Below the pieces are notes generated by a model that had not been told where the DNA came from, did no database searches, and saw only the letters and a list, made by a program, of their open reading frames with translations. Shown here piece by piece: positions 29,954 through 40,150 of a stretch of DNA of 64,000 nucleotides. The stretch lies in contig CM043960.1 in assembly GCA_014529385.2 (NCBI GenBank), positions 39,923,281 through 39,987,280 on the forward strand, given 5' to 3'. Numbering within the stretch: position 1 is the first letter of the stretch; each line of letters opens with the position of its first letter. The DNA comes from Adiantum capillus-veneris (lineage: Eukaryota > Streptophyta > Polypodiopsida > Polypodiales > Pteridaceae). The position numbers and the translations under genes were made by a program.

Positions 29954-31255
29954 GTGATGCTCATTATGCCCACAAAGATTCATTCCGAGGTGACAGCAGA
30001 TGCCTCAGATGTTCTCATTTTCACGTCAGATCTCACTCCAGATGTTTTGGTTGCACAGGATGAGGGTTATGCACAGAATTGGATCCTTGATTCTGGTGCA
30101 AGTTTTCATGTCACACCGCATAGAGAGTGGTTTTCCTCTTATGCATCCATGCATGGAATAGTCAAGCTTGGTGATTCCTATGAGCTTGACATTATTGGCA
30201 TTAGTGATGTGAAACTTCAGATGCATAATGGCACTACTTTTGTGCTGCAGAATGTCAGACATGTGCCCAAGCTTACGAAAAGCTTGCTTTCTATAGGGCA
30301 ATTGGATGATCTTGGCTACACTATAGTTTTTGGTAATCGTTCTTGGATGATCCACAAGAAAAACCTTATCATGATGAAAGGTAATAAAAACGGATCCCTG
30401 TACTCTTTGTTTGTTTCGAGTGTCGACGAACACTCTATCTATGTTGCTGAGCTGCCGTCTCCTGCGTTGTGGCATAGCCGGCTAGGCCATATTAGCCAAA
30501 AGGGAATGAAAACACTTCAGCGTTTTGGCTACTTACTTGTGTTAGATTACACGGACTTTCCATTGTGTGAGCATTGTCTATATGGAAAACAGACTAGATT
30601 GACATCTTCGCCATTGAATAAGAAACTAGGCGAACCTCTAGACTTGGTGCACAGTGATTTGTGTGGTCCAATGCCACATAAAACTCTAGGGGGGGCGAAC
30701 TACTTTCTCACGTTCATAGATGATTCTACTAGAAAGGTGTGGGTGTATCTCCTTAAGAGTAAGGAAGAAGTCTTTTCGACATTCCAAAAATTCCTCTCCA
30801 TGGCTGAGAACCAATCAGGAACAAAGCTCAAAGCTTTTCGCACGGACAATGGTGGAGAATACGTCTCCACAGAGTTCAAGGATTTTTGCAATAGAAGAGG
30901 CATTTGGCGGCAGTTTACTGCTCCATACACACCTGCACAAAATGGGATAGATGAAAGAATGAATCGTACGATTCAAGAGCGAGTTGTCTCTATGATGTCT
31001 ATGGCAAAGCTTACTCCAGAGTTTTGGGAGGAAGCTGTTCTGGCAGCAGTGCACATCATCAACAGGTCACCTAGTTCTCCTTTGAATTTCAAAATTCCAA
31101 AGGAATTATGGACTGGCAAAAGGCCAAGATATGAGCATTTACGTGTATTTGGATGTGAGGCATATGAACATGTGCCCAAAGAACTTCATCGAAAGTTAGA
31201 TCCTAGATCACAAAAATGCATTTTTATAGGGTATGGTGCAAACGGAGAGATGTGA
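29954..31255 (+). CDS. Copia B protease and integrase
   Basis: A 433-codon open frame. The protease site ILDSGASFHVT is intact. The integrase zinc motif reads WHSRLGHIS...CEHCLYG. The core keeps all three acidic residues: LVHSDLCGPM, RTDNGGEY and NGIDERMNRT. The frame stops at TGA 31253-31255 in GEM-stop-YRLWHP, where related proteins have Trp (TGG to TGA); protein-like sequence continues behind it. Confidence 0.85.
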   Translation: MMLIMPTKIHSEVTADASDVLIFTSDLTPDVLVAQDEGYAQNWILDSGASFHVTPHREWFSSYASMHGIVKLGDSYELDIIGISDVKLQMHNGTTFVLQNVRHVPKLTKSLLSIGQLDDLGYTIVFGNRSWMIHKKNLIMMKGNKNGSLYSLFVSSVDEHSIYVAELPSPALWHSRLGHISQKGMKTLQRFGYLLVLDYTDFPLCEHCLYGKQTRLTSSPLNKKLGEPLDLVHSDLCGPMPHKTLGGANYFLTFIDDSTRKVWVYLLKSKEEVFSTFQKFLSMAENQSGTKLKAFRTDNGGEYVSTEFKDFCNRRGIWRQFTAPYTPAQNGIDERMNRTIQERVVSMMSMAKLTPEFWEEAVLAAVHIINRSPSSPLNFKIPKELWTGKRPRYEHLRVFGCEAYEHVPKELHRKLDPRSQKCIFIGYGANGEM

Positions 31256-33110
31256 TATCGTCTCTGGCACCCAGAATCAAACAAAGTCATTCGTAGCTCA
31301 CATGTGATTTTCAATGAATCAAAAATGCACAAGAAGCCCATCAAAGATGTTGAGTACAAACGTGTTCGTTTTGAGGATGTAGCTTCCGAACCAACTCAGT
31401 TCAGTAGTGTTGCACCTACTCCTCAAGTGCAAGATACTACTATTGCTCCGGAGAGAGCAGAGTCCACCAGTCAAGCACTGAGACGCTCTGAGAGAGTATC
31501 ACGTGCACCCGAGCGATTTGAGATGAGTATACACCACATTTTGGTCACTGACAGTGGAGAGCCAACCTGCTACAAAGAAGCTATACAAATGGATGATAGC
31601 GTTAAGTGGGAGCAGGCTATGCAATCAGAATACAATTTGATTGTGGCTAATGAGACATGGGATTTGGTTGAATTACCAAAAGACAAAAATGCTTTACCTT
31701 GCAAGTGGGTATACAAGAAGAAGTATACAGCGGAAGATCCCGAGCCTAGATACAAGGCTCGTCTTGTTGCCAAGGGTTTTAAGCAACAAAAGGTTGTGGA
31801 TTTCGAAGATATTTTCTCTCCAGTACACTTCGCACTGTGATTGTCTTAGTTGCTATCCAGGACATGGAACTTGGCCAAATGGATGTGAACACAACATTTC
31901 TTCACGGGGATCTAGATGAATATGTCTACATGAAACAACCAGAGGGCTTCGTATATGAAACCCAAAAACCAACGAGGACAGAATTGGTTTGTAGACTTAA
32001 AAAGGCACTCTATGGCCTCAAGCAAGGTTCAAGGCAATGGTATCAAAAATTCTACAAATTCATGCAGTCTCAGGGTTACATAAGAAGTCAAGAAGATCAC
32101 TGCTTATACACAAAAACATTGAACGATGGTTCTTTAATCATCTTGATCTTGTATGTAGATGATATGCTTATCGCACGCAAATCAATTGATGAGATCAATC
32201 AGTTGAAAAAGATGCTAAGCACCCAGTTTTCCATGAAAGATTTGGGAGATGCCAATCACTTTCTTGGTATGCACATCAAGAGAGACAGACAACATGGAAT
32301 TCTTGAATTATCTCAAGAAAAGTACATTCACAAAGTCTTGCAACGTTTTAGTATGCAGGGGGGGAAGTCATTGAATACCCCAATGCAAGCATACTCCAAA
32401 CTTAGCAAGGAAGAATCTCCCAAGACAGTGGTGGCTGAGAAAGAGGAAATGGCGAAAGTACCATATTCTTCAGTAGTTGGCAACTTGATGTACGCTATGG
32501 TAGCCACAAGACCAGACATTGCACATGCAGTGGGAGTGGTTAGTAGGTACATGGAAAACCCTAGCAAGAAGCATTGGGAAGCAGCAAAGAAAATCCTCAT
32601 ATATTTGAAAGGTACAGCTAGCAAGTGTTTACGCTTCAAAAACAGTGATGCATCTATTGTAGGTTACACGGATGCGGATGCGGATTATGAAGATCCACAT
32701 CTGGCTATGTGTTCATGTTTTCTGGAGCAGCTATCTTTTGGAGATTGTGTCTCCAAGATTGCACGTCTTCATCTACCACTGAGACAGAATATGTTGCTGC
32801 GTCTGACGCCAGCAAGGAAGCCATATGGTTGGCTCGTCTAGTGGGAGATTTGGGCATTCACGAGGTTCCAGTACTACATTGTGATAGTCAGAGTGCCATT
32901 GCTTTGGCAAAGAATCCGGTGTTTCACTCAAAGTCGAAACACATAGAGGTCAGATACCATGTCATACGAGATGCATTGGCTGGCAAACATATTGAGCTTG
33001 TCAAGGTTTACACTGACGACAACCCCGCAGATGCTCTCACAAAGATCCTAGCCTCGGATATAGCCTCGGAGAGATTTACACATTGTATAGAACTTATGGG
33101 TGTAGGATGA
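31256..33110 (+). pseudogene. Copia B reverse transcriptase and RNase H
   Basis: RT reads WKWVYKKKY-type and YKARLVAKGFKQQ segments, then a short deletion and frame change at about 31830, then MDVNTTFLHGDL, the palm box LYVDDMLIA, and the VATRPDIAHAVG region. A second frame change near 32705 leads to RNase H with TETEYVAASDASKEAIWL and KHIEVRYHVIRD. Two frame breaks plus the TGA upstream make it inactive as it stands, although all catalytic motifs remain. Confidence 0.85.
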
Positions 33111-33181
33111 AGCCTCGGCAATGCTTCATCAACTTTGTATAGACTAACTATACTAATGCCACTATTGGCCACCGTGACCTT

Positions 33182-33404
33182 CAAGTGGGAGGTTGTTGGG
33201 GTGTAGGCCAGGTGGCCGTGGGAAACCGCCCCTGTTTATACTTTCACCTAAATGAATATAGGGAGAGAAATGGAGAGAGTTGACTACTCTCTCACTTTCC
33301 TCTCCACTAACCCAAACTCCCTGCTGTGTACTGTGCTTCATCCCCTTCCCCATTCTCTTCTTCCCCTCTCTTGCACACACCCCGTACACGCACTACACAT
33401 GCAC
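33182..33404 (+). repeat. Copia B PPT and 3' LTR
   Basis: CAAGTGGGAGGT (33182-33193) is the polypurine tract, followed by TGTTGGGGTGTAGG. The LTR runs to about 33404, roughly 211 bp; its exact end is uncertain. The PPT and TGTTGGGG start are shared with Copia C at 53.3 kb, placing both in one superfamily branch. Confidence 0.75.
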
Positions 33405-33409
33405 AATAG

Positions 33410-33939
33410 GTAGCAGGTGCACCGGCCTCAACTTTTACCTTAAGGTCAGGAAAGAATCCGGATATGAACCTCTCCTTCTTTAGAAATTCTGCACCATCAC
33501 CACGGTTAGCAACATTTCGTATCCATAGAGCCCAAAGACGTAGAAACTCTTGCTTGTACAAATAGTAGTCATCTAAGTCTTTTTGCTTATGAGAAACAAT
33601 GTCTTGCCATAGTTTTTGAGTGTTTTGGGGATCAAAGAAGTATTTCTTGAAACGATTCAAAACTTCTGTGTAATTCCCCTTAACTTCCTCAGGCAAAGAG
33701 TCAAACCAAGTGCTAGCATCTTTCCTAAGGACCACCTCAAACATTTCTACACGTTCTTGATCAGTTACTATCCTCTTCATATGGCAAGACATCTTGAAAT
33801 TCGCTAAAAATAATTCTGCATCCTCTCCAGGCTCTCCAAAGAAAAGAGGATATCCAAACATTTGGCGTTGGCTCTCCATTGAATTGATTTCAAAGTGATG
33901 CAGGTTTTTGTTTTTTCTTTCTTTAAAAGATTTACACAA
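33410..33939 (-). pseudogene. Gypsy A gag fragment
   Basis: The capsid-like region starts at MESQRQMFGYPLFFGEPGED (ATG 33879) and contains FDSLPEEVKGNYTEVLNRFK and QKDLDDYYLYKQEFLRLWA. It aligns almost throughout with the Gypsy B gag at 38.6-39.2 kb. It breaks off after VEAGAPAT at the Copia B border, where the Gypsy B copy continues FDVAEIRAVEKY, so Gag's C-terminal part is lost. Confidence 0.85.
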
Positions 33940-33965
33940 TAATATTTTCTAAATTGCAATCTATT

Positions 33966-34418
33966 CTACAACAAAATAAAAATATTCACATCAAATGACC
34001 TATGATAATCAATAACAGGTAGGATGACAGGGTTTGGTGATGCGAGAATTTCTCTTACTCTTTGGGCACCAAACATGAACACCATACGTTGTTGAAAATG
34101 GATTTTTCTACTAATTGCAATGTTTACTCTAATGTGTGGAGTGAAATGGAAGGGGAAAACCTCTATTCCTGGGCCATTATCCATGGTCTATGCATGCCCT
34201 AATTCTTAAAACAAAACAAAAATATAGACGTCCAGACTAAGGTCATACCTAATGAGAGGAAAAATAAAAGGATTTACTGAAGCGTTTATCTCAGCCAACC
34301 TAAGAGGACCTAAAATTCTACGAATTACATGTTGAAAATGCAACTTAGTACTAGGAATTATGTGTATCTTTTGCCTTGCAATGGGAATGAAGGGATCATA
34401 CAAATTCTTGTAATTCAT
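33966..34418 (-). other. Gypsy A leader with two related small frames
   Basis: Two frames of 70-72 codons (34418-34206 and 34184-33966) resemble each other (..NPF/VI..P/LI.Y..S.DV.IF.L.) and reflect a tandem duplication in the leader between PBS and gag. The second frame, starting MDNGP.IE.FPFHFTPHIR, is kept at the same length in Gypsy B. Function unknown. Confidence 0.5.
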
Positions 34419-34468
34419 ACAAGCTTCTTGACTATGCTAAAGGTTGATGTTACACAAAAATACGCAAA

Positions 34469-34488
34469 CCGTCCTCAGTGGGGCACCA
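34469..34488 (-). other. Primer binding site of Gypsy A
   Basis: The element strand reads TGGTGCCCCACTGAGGACGG, starting four bases after the 5' LTR end. It begins with TGG, as required by tRNA CCA ends. I cannot name the tRNA with certainty. Confidence 0.7.
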
Positions 34489-34492
34489 AAAT

Positions 34493-36981
34493 TGAAACGG
34501 TCCCGACCGGGCAACAAGAGAGGCGACCTCTAAACACCCTTCAAGGCTCGCGTGCTGCTCAATTGGGGCTGGGGTAACCACAATGACAACAAAACAACAA
34601 ACCCACAACCAAAACCCAACTTCACAAGGGGCACCACCTAATTTAAAAGCGAACTAGGATGTAAAAAAAGGAGAATCGTTAGAGCAACCCAAAATCAAGT
34701 AAGAACTTTACACTAACCCTAACACCAATGGAACACTCTCACGCACTAAAACACAAGAGAGAGAGAGAGAAATATGGTGTACAACTTAGCTTCAACCTTA
34801 TGATTTGCACAAGAAGGCACCTAGAGCTTGTGGATTCAAGTGACAAGATTTGGTTATAGCATCCCTAGCACATTGTCTTAGGGTTATGGGAGCCCTCTCA
34901 CCATCCACCCTTTTGCAATGGTAGCCAACCAACAATAGCCAATGAATCACAAGGACAAGCAACAAAACAACAACCTTCAATGAAACAAGTACCTTATGAA
35001 GCTGAATGAGTTTGTCAAGCCAAATCCGAGGAGAAGCTTGAGCCTTTGGACATGAAATTGCACCCAAAACTACCAATGCATTGATGTTGGGGTAGATACA
35101 ACAATGGTAGGAAGAATATCTTCTACTCGCACTCACTCAACTAGCTCAAGCTTTTCTATGCACCAAAATGATGGTGTATAGAAAGCTTTCTCTCTCCTTA
35201 CAACTAAGATAGAACTGGCATGTGCTACGCTCAATCTAGTGTGCAATGGTGTAGAGATGCATTTTATAAGGACATATGGGTTCTATATATAGGTTTTTGG
35301 AAGCTTTGATTAGGATTAGTTCTAATCAATTTTATTGACAAAACAAGAGACTAGGAAATATTTTGATTTTTAAAATGGGGGTGGGTCTTCCTTATCCCTT
35401 AGATGTGGGCTCAAGGGGGAGAATTATTGAGAGTGAAAGGAGAGAGAGGTGAGTAACTTGGAGGTGCCTACTCTAGTAGATAGTAGAGGGTGCAATTTAC
35501 AAGAAGAGTTAGTTGTTAGTGATCACTAGAAAATGTTAGTGGCATATTTACAAAAGTGATGATGACTTGATTATCGAGGAACCAAGGGTGAATGAGGTGA
35601 ATGAGCTCTTGAGATTGATGAAACCTTCAAGAATTATGGACTCACCCTTATGAAAATGACCGCCGGTTCTTCTTCTTCTTCTACTTCTGCTTCTTGCGCC
35701 GCCTTCATGGTTGATCTCCACGATGAAGATGAGGATTATTGATGAAAAACCTCTGATTTGCAGAGTCTATGCAAGGATAAAGTGCTAAAAATTAATTCCT
35801 TTTAGAGGAGTTAACGTGAAATTGTAATTTGGGGCTAGTAGTGAGCGGTATGAGAGCATATGTGTATGTAGAAGGCTATGGTGGTAAGAGGGGAAGGAGA
35901 GATGGTGAAGAAGGTGAGAGAGCATGGAAATCTGTACATTTGAAAGGATGATGGAGAGAGATGAGTGTGTATGTGGGTGGGAGTGTGAAAATGTGAGAGA
36001 AGAGTGAGAGGATCCTTGTGTGCATAGAGTGGGCAGACTGGGTCGCACCAAACAATTTACCAAAATTCGTGCTTTCTCCACAAATGCTGAAATACTTATG
36101 TAAAATAATTCAGCTCACGAGCTTCATTTTGTATGTTGAAAACTTTTGCTGATTCGGATGATAGAAGGGTGCCAAAATTGGCCCAAAAAACTGTGTATTG
36201 TGGGACTGCAAAGGTGCCTATGTGGGATCCTTTTTGGTTGAATTCTCCTTATACATCCAAAGGTGAGCCCCCCACGAGCCATGCCATGACCTAAGGAATC
36301 CAAGTGGCCCTTGCCACATGCATGGATGATGAATTTTGAAGAATAAAAAACGATGGCACATGATAGACCTAGTGCTTGGATTTTTCCTAGCCCTTGTCTT
36401 TATGAGCACATGGTGTATGGAAAAAAAATGTGCAAGACCCATGAAGGAATATCATGATAGGAGTATTTTATTTTGTTTTTGGGTGAAAGAGGAAAATATG
36501 CAAGCAAAAGAATATCTAGTGAAAGTGAGTGACAGTGTAGCAACAAGTTTTGACTTCCACGAGAGTGCGGCATGAAATACATGGGTTTATTTTGTAAAAA
36601 TAGATATTATGGGGTATGTACACACTAACATAGAAATATTTCATGCCGTGAAAGGATGCAAAGAGATTTAGAAAAAAATGCACACTTGGGAATATATATT
36701 TATATAAATACAAAAAATTTGAAAAAAAAACCCTTTATACTTAGGTCCTTTATTTGATAGAAAATATTTACATGTAAAGAGGACCATAACATATAAATTT
36801 ATTTTTTTGTCTCCTAGCCCAATGACTCACTTAATGATTTGATAAAACAAATGTGATAAAAACCCTAAACGCATGCACACTATTTACAATGAAAAAGCGA
36901 GTGTAGTCATTGTGCTAGGGTGTTTCTTTGGGGTGAAGTGGCTTCTTAAAACCTTTTAGAGAGCCGAAAAAATGGTTATCA
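34493..36981 (-). repeat. Gypsy A 5' LTR (2489 bp)
   Basis: Collinear with the left LTR without the MITE and tandem duplication. A TATA-like CCTATATATAG on the element strand lies at 35293-35283. Right flank ATGT(T) matches the left flank. Confidence 0.9.
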
Positions 36982-38497
36982 ATGTTTTCAAGAGGCAATT
37001 GGATGGGAGTCAGCTATGGATGATGAGATGGATGCTCTTGTGAAGAATGACACTTGGGATTTGGTTTGCTTGCCAAGTGGAAAGAAAGCAATTGGTTCAA
37101 AATGGTTATACAAAGTCAAGTGCAAGTCAGATGGTAGTGTGGAAAGATACAAAGCGAGGCTTGTTGCTAAAGGTTGTGCACAAACAAAAGGTCTTGATTA
37201 TGATGAGACATTTAGTCCAATTGCAAATATGACAACATTTAGATTGGTTATAGCAATGGCAAGTATGTTCGGTTGGAAGTTACGGCAAATGGACGTCAAT
37301 AATGCATTTTTAAATAGTGATTTGTAAGAAGAAGTTTATATGATACAGCTAGAGGGTTATCAACATCCAAAGTTTCCATATTATGTGTGTAAGTTGAAGA
37401 AAGCATTGTATGGTTTGAAGCAAGCATCTAGAGCTTGGTGTGAAAAGATAACCAGATTCTTGAAGAAGATTGGATTTAAACAGTCTACTGCTGATCACTC
37501 ATTGTTTTTGAAGCATTTGTTAATGGAGAGATCGTTGTTATTGTTCTCTATGTTGATGACTTGATTCTCACTGGAAGTCATGATGAGGAAAAATTTCATG
37601 TCAAGAAAAATTTGTTGAGAGAATTCAACATGAAGGACCTTGGTGAGTTGAGATATTTTTTGGGAACTGAAATTGTCGACACTTTATCAGGAATTTGGAT
37701 GATACAAAGACAATACGCATTGGATATGCTTGAGAAGTATGGAATGACAGCATGCAAACTTGTTGATACACCTCTTGATCAAAATGTGAAGTTGATTGAT
37801 GATGGACATTACATTGAGGATGTCACTATGTATTGCAAGATGGTTGGAAGTCTTATTTACTTGACAATAACAAGGCCAAATTTTGAGTTATGTAGTGGGT
37901 GTTGTGAGTCAATTTTTGCAAAAGCCATGTAAAAGTCATCTTGATGCAGTGACACGGATTATGAGATATGTGAAAGCCACTGTCAGTTATGGAATGTTTT
38001 ATGAAAAGAATGGGAAGCTTTGTCTTTATGGCTACACAGATGCAAACTGGGCAAGAGATTTTATGGATAGAAGATCTACAAGTGGTTATGCATTTTCCAT
38101 TGGCAATGGTATGATAAGTTGAAGTAGCAAGAAGCAATTAATTGTAGCATTATCAAGTACAGAAGCTGAATATTGTGGAGCAGCTTTGGCAACATGTGAA
38201 GAGTCATGGTTGAGAGTACTTATGGTAGACTTTGGTTTTGACAATCTTGACAGTGTCATTATATATTGTGACAATATTAGCATCATCATGTTAGCAAAGA
38301 ATCCTGTTTACCATGCTCGCACCAAACACATTGAAGTACATTATCACTTCATTAGAGAAAAAGTTTTGGCAGGTGAGATTGATTTGGTGTATGTGAAGAC
38401 AAATGATCAAGTTGCGGATATATTTACAAAAGCTCTTGAAAAGGATAAGTTTTGCTACTTTCGTGAAGCATTGGGAATCCATCATGGAAGCAAGACT
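36982..38497 (+). pseudogene. Copia A reverse transcriptase and RNase H
   Basis: RT begins in frame with the left half across the Gypsy A insertion. Motifs are KARLVAKGCAQTKGLDYDET, MDVNNAFL (TAA at 37327), LKKALYGLKQASRAW, and YVDD near 37550 after a frame change. The RNase H part has SSTEAEYCGAA and ARTKHIEVHYHFIREK; a TGA at about 38118 replaces Trp (S-W-SSKK in relatives). The end FREALGI at about 38475 is the usual Copia C-terminus; no PPT or LTR follows. Confidence 0.85.
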
Positions 38498-39225
38498 CTC
38501 TTAGGTCGTGGTGGCTCTCGCTCTTCTGACTTCTTTGCTTGTCCCTTGGGACCTACAACTTGTGCAAGGTGGATTGACAAGTTGCTTAAGGATTTATTTA
38601 ACTTTTCAAGTACCTTCGCTGTTACCTGAGGAATCTCTCTTAGACGTTGATGCTTGCAATTTTTCCTTAGGTCTAGGACCCTCTATTGGAACCTCTCCTC
38701 TTAGACACTTGAGTTTCCTATACTTCTCAACAGCCCTAATTTCAGCTACGTCAAAGGTAGCAGGTGCACCCGCCTCAACTTTTATCTTGAGTGTGGGAAA
38801 GAGACCGGCTATGAACCTCTCCTTCTTTAGGAACTCTGCACCATCACCAGGGTTAAATACATTTATCACCCATACAGCCCAAAGACGTAGAAGCTCTTGT
38901 TTATACATGTAGTAGTCATCTAAGTCCTTTTGTTTGTGAGAAACAATGTCTTGCCATAGCTTTTGAGTGTTTTGGGATCAAAGAAGTATCTCTTGAAATG
39001 ATTCACAACTTCTATGTAATTCCCTTTAACTTCCTCAGGCAAAGAATCAAACCAAGTGCTAGCATCTTTCCTAAGGACCACCTCAAACATTTCTACACGT
39101 TCTTGATTAGTTATTAGCCTCTTGACATGAGAAGACATCTTGAAATTTGCTAAAAATAATTCTTCATCCTCTCCAGGCTCTCCAAAGAAAAGAGGATATC
39201 CGGACATTTGGCGTTGGGCCTCCAT
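38498..39225 (-). pseudogene. Gypsy B gag fragment
   Basis: This is the same family as the Gypsy A gag: MEAQRQMSGYPLFFGEPGED, FDSLPEEVKGNYIEV, then a one-base frame loss at about 38970 (FFDPKT) and continuation with GAEFLKKERFIAGLFP and VAEIRAVEKYRK. A second frame change at about 38630 leads to VLEKLNKSLSNLSIHLAQV and a basic Pro/Arg tail, ending at the junction with Copia A. It supplies the Gag C-terminus that Gypsy A lost. Confidence 0.8.
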
Positions 39226-39311
39226 TGAATCAATTTCAAAGTGACAACACGTTTTTGTTTTTCTTTCTTAAAAAGATTTACACAATAATGGTTTCTAAAT
39301 TGCAATCTATT

Positions 39312-39530
39312 CTACAACAAAATAAAAATATTCACATCAAATGACCTATGATAATCAATAAGAGTCAGGATGACAGGGTTTGGTGACACGAGAATTTCTC
39401 CTACTCTTTGGGCACCAAACATGAACACCATACGTTGTTGAAAATAGATTTTTCTACTAATTGCAATGTTTATTCTAATGTGTGGAGTGAAATGGAAGGG
39501 AAAAATCTCTATTGTTGGGCCATTATCCAT
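39312..39530 (-). other. Gypsy B leader small frame (72 codons)
   Basis: Same length as the 72-codon leader frame of Gypsy A, with eight amino-acid differences by hand count. It starts MDNGPTIEIFPFHF and ends at the same position. Confidence 0.5.
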
Positions 39531-39818
39531 TGTCTATGCATGACCTAATGCTTAAAACAAAACAAAAATATAGACATCCAAACTAAGGTCGTATCTAATG
39601 AGAGGCAAAATAAAAGGATTTACTGAAGCATTTATCTCGGCCAACCTAAGAGGGCCCAAAATTCTACGAATTACTCGCGCTGAAATTGTAATTTTGTGCT
39701 TACAATGATATGCACCTTTTGCCTTACAATAGGAACAAATGGGTCATACAAATCTTCGTGATTCATGCAAGCTACTTGATATGCTAAAGGTTGATCCTAC
39801 AGAAAAATACACAAGACT

Positions 39819-40150
39819 TCCTCAATGGGGGAACCAAAATTGAGGCGGTCCAGAGCGGGCAATAAGAGAGGCGGCCTCTAAACACTCCTCAAGGCTCCCG
39901 CGCTGCTCAATTGGGGCTGGGGCACCACAAGCACAACACAACAGCAAACTGACAGCCAAACCCAAACAAGATAGGGGCACCACCTAGTTATGGTATGCAA
40001 ACTAGGATGCAAGAGAGATTTTTTCACAGCCAAGAAGATGCGCCACAAAACACACACAAGTAACCTTACACCAAGACACACACAAAATGGACCAGAGAGA
40101 GCTAGAGGAAAGGGAAGAGAGAGAGAGGGATGAATCTTGCGTGATACCTT
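39819..40150 (-). repeat. Gypsy B PBS and partial 5' LTR
   Basis: The LTR edge TGAGGCGGTCC at 39841 and its first 150-180 bp match the Gypsy A LTR, then diverge. The PBS region (complement of about 39819-39838) reads TGGTTCCCCCATTG on the element strand. The distal end of this LTR is not identifiable, so the right limit is approximate. Confidence 0.6.

Larger units (their letters stand above)
29035..33404 (+). mobile_element. Copia B, lacking its 5' LTR
   Basis: Gag, protease, integrase, RT and RNase H occur in Copia order, followed by PPT and 3' LTR. The left edge begins almost at the gag ATG: no 5' LTR, PBS or leader separates it from Gypsy A protease sequence. The octamer ACATGCAC sits at both edges (29024-29031 and 33397-33404). 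Only a few lesions break the coding frames, so it is younger than its Gypsy host. Confidence 0.85.
20886..36981 (-). mobile_element. Gypsy A, Tat-like Ty3/Gypsy element with giant LTRs
   Basis: The element lies on the minus strand: 5' LTR 36981-34493, PBS, leader, gag, protease, RT, RNase H, archaeal-type RNase H, integrase, PPT, 3' LTR 24020-20886. Gene order, a second RNase H after the first, and kilobase-scale LTRs match the Tat lineage. It is inserted in Copia A with ATGT(T) target duplication. It carries a 452-bp MITE, a 667-bp inverted-repeat element and Copia B as later insertions. Coding frames are broken in several places, so it is not autonomous. Confidence 0.85.
18131..38497 (+). 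mobile_element. Copia A, split by Gypsy A
   Basis: The 5' half (gag, protease, integrase) is 18131-20885 and the 3' half (reverse transcriptase, RNase H) is 36982-38497. The two halves rejoin exactly at the Gypsy A insertion: the reading frame runs from ...EPTC on the left into FQEAIGW on the right, with ATGT (or ATGTT) duplicated at both edges. No LTRs remain: the left edge lies near 18.0 kb without a recognisable PBS, and the right edge abuts Gypsy B at about 38497. It is the oldest layer of this nest. Confidence 0.85.
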
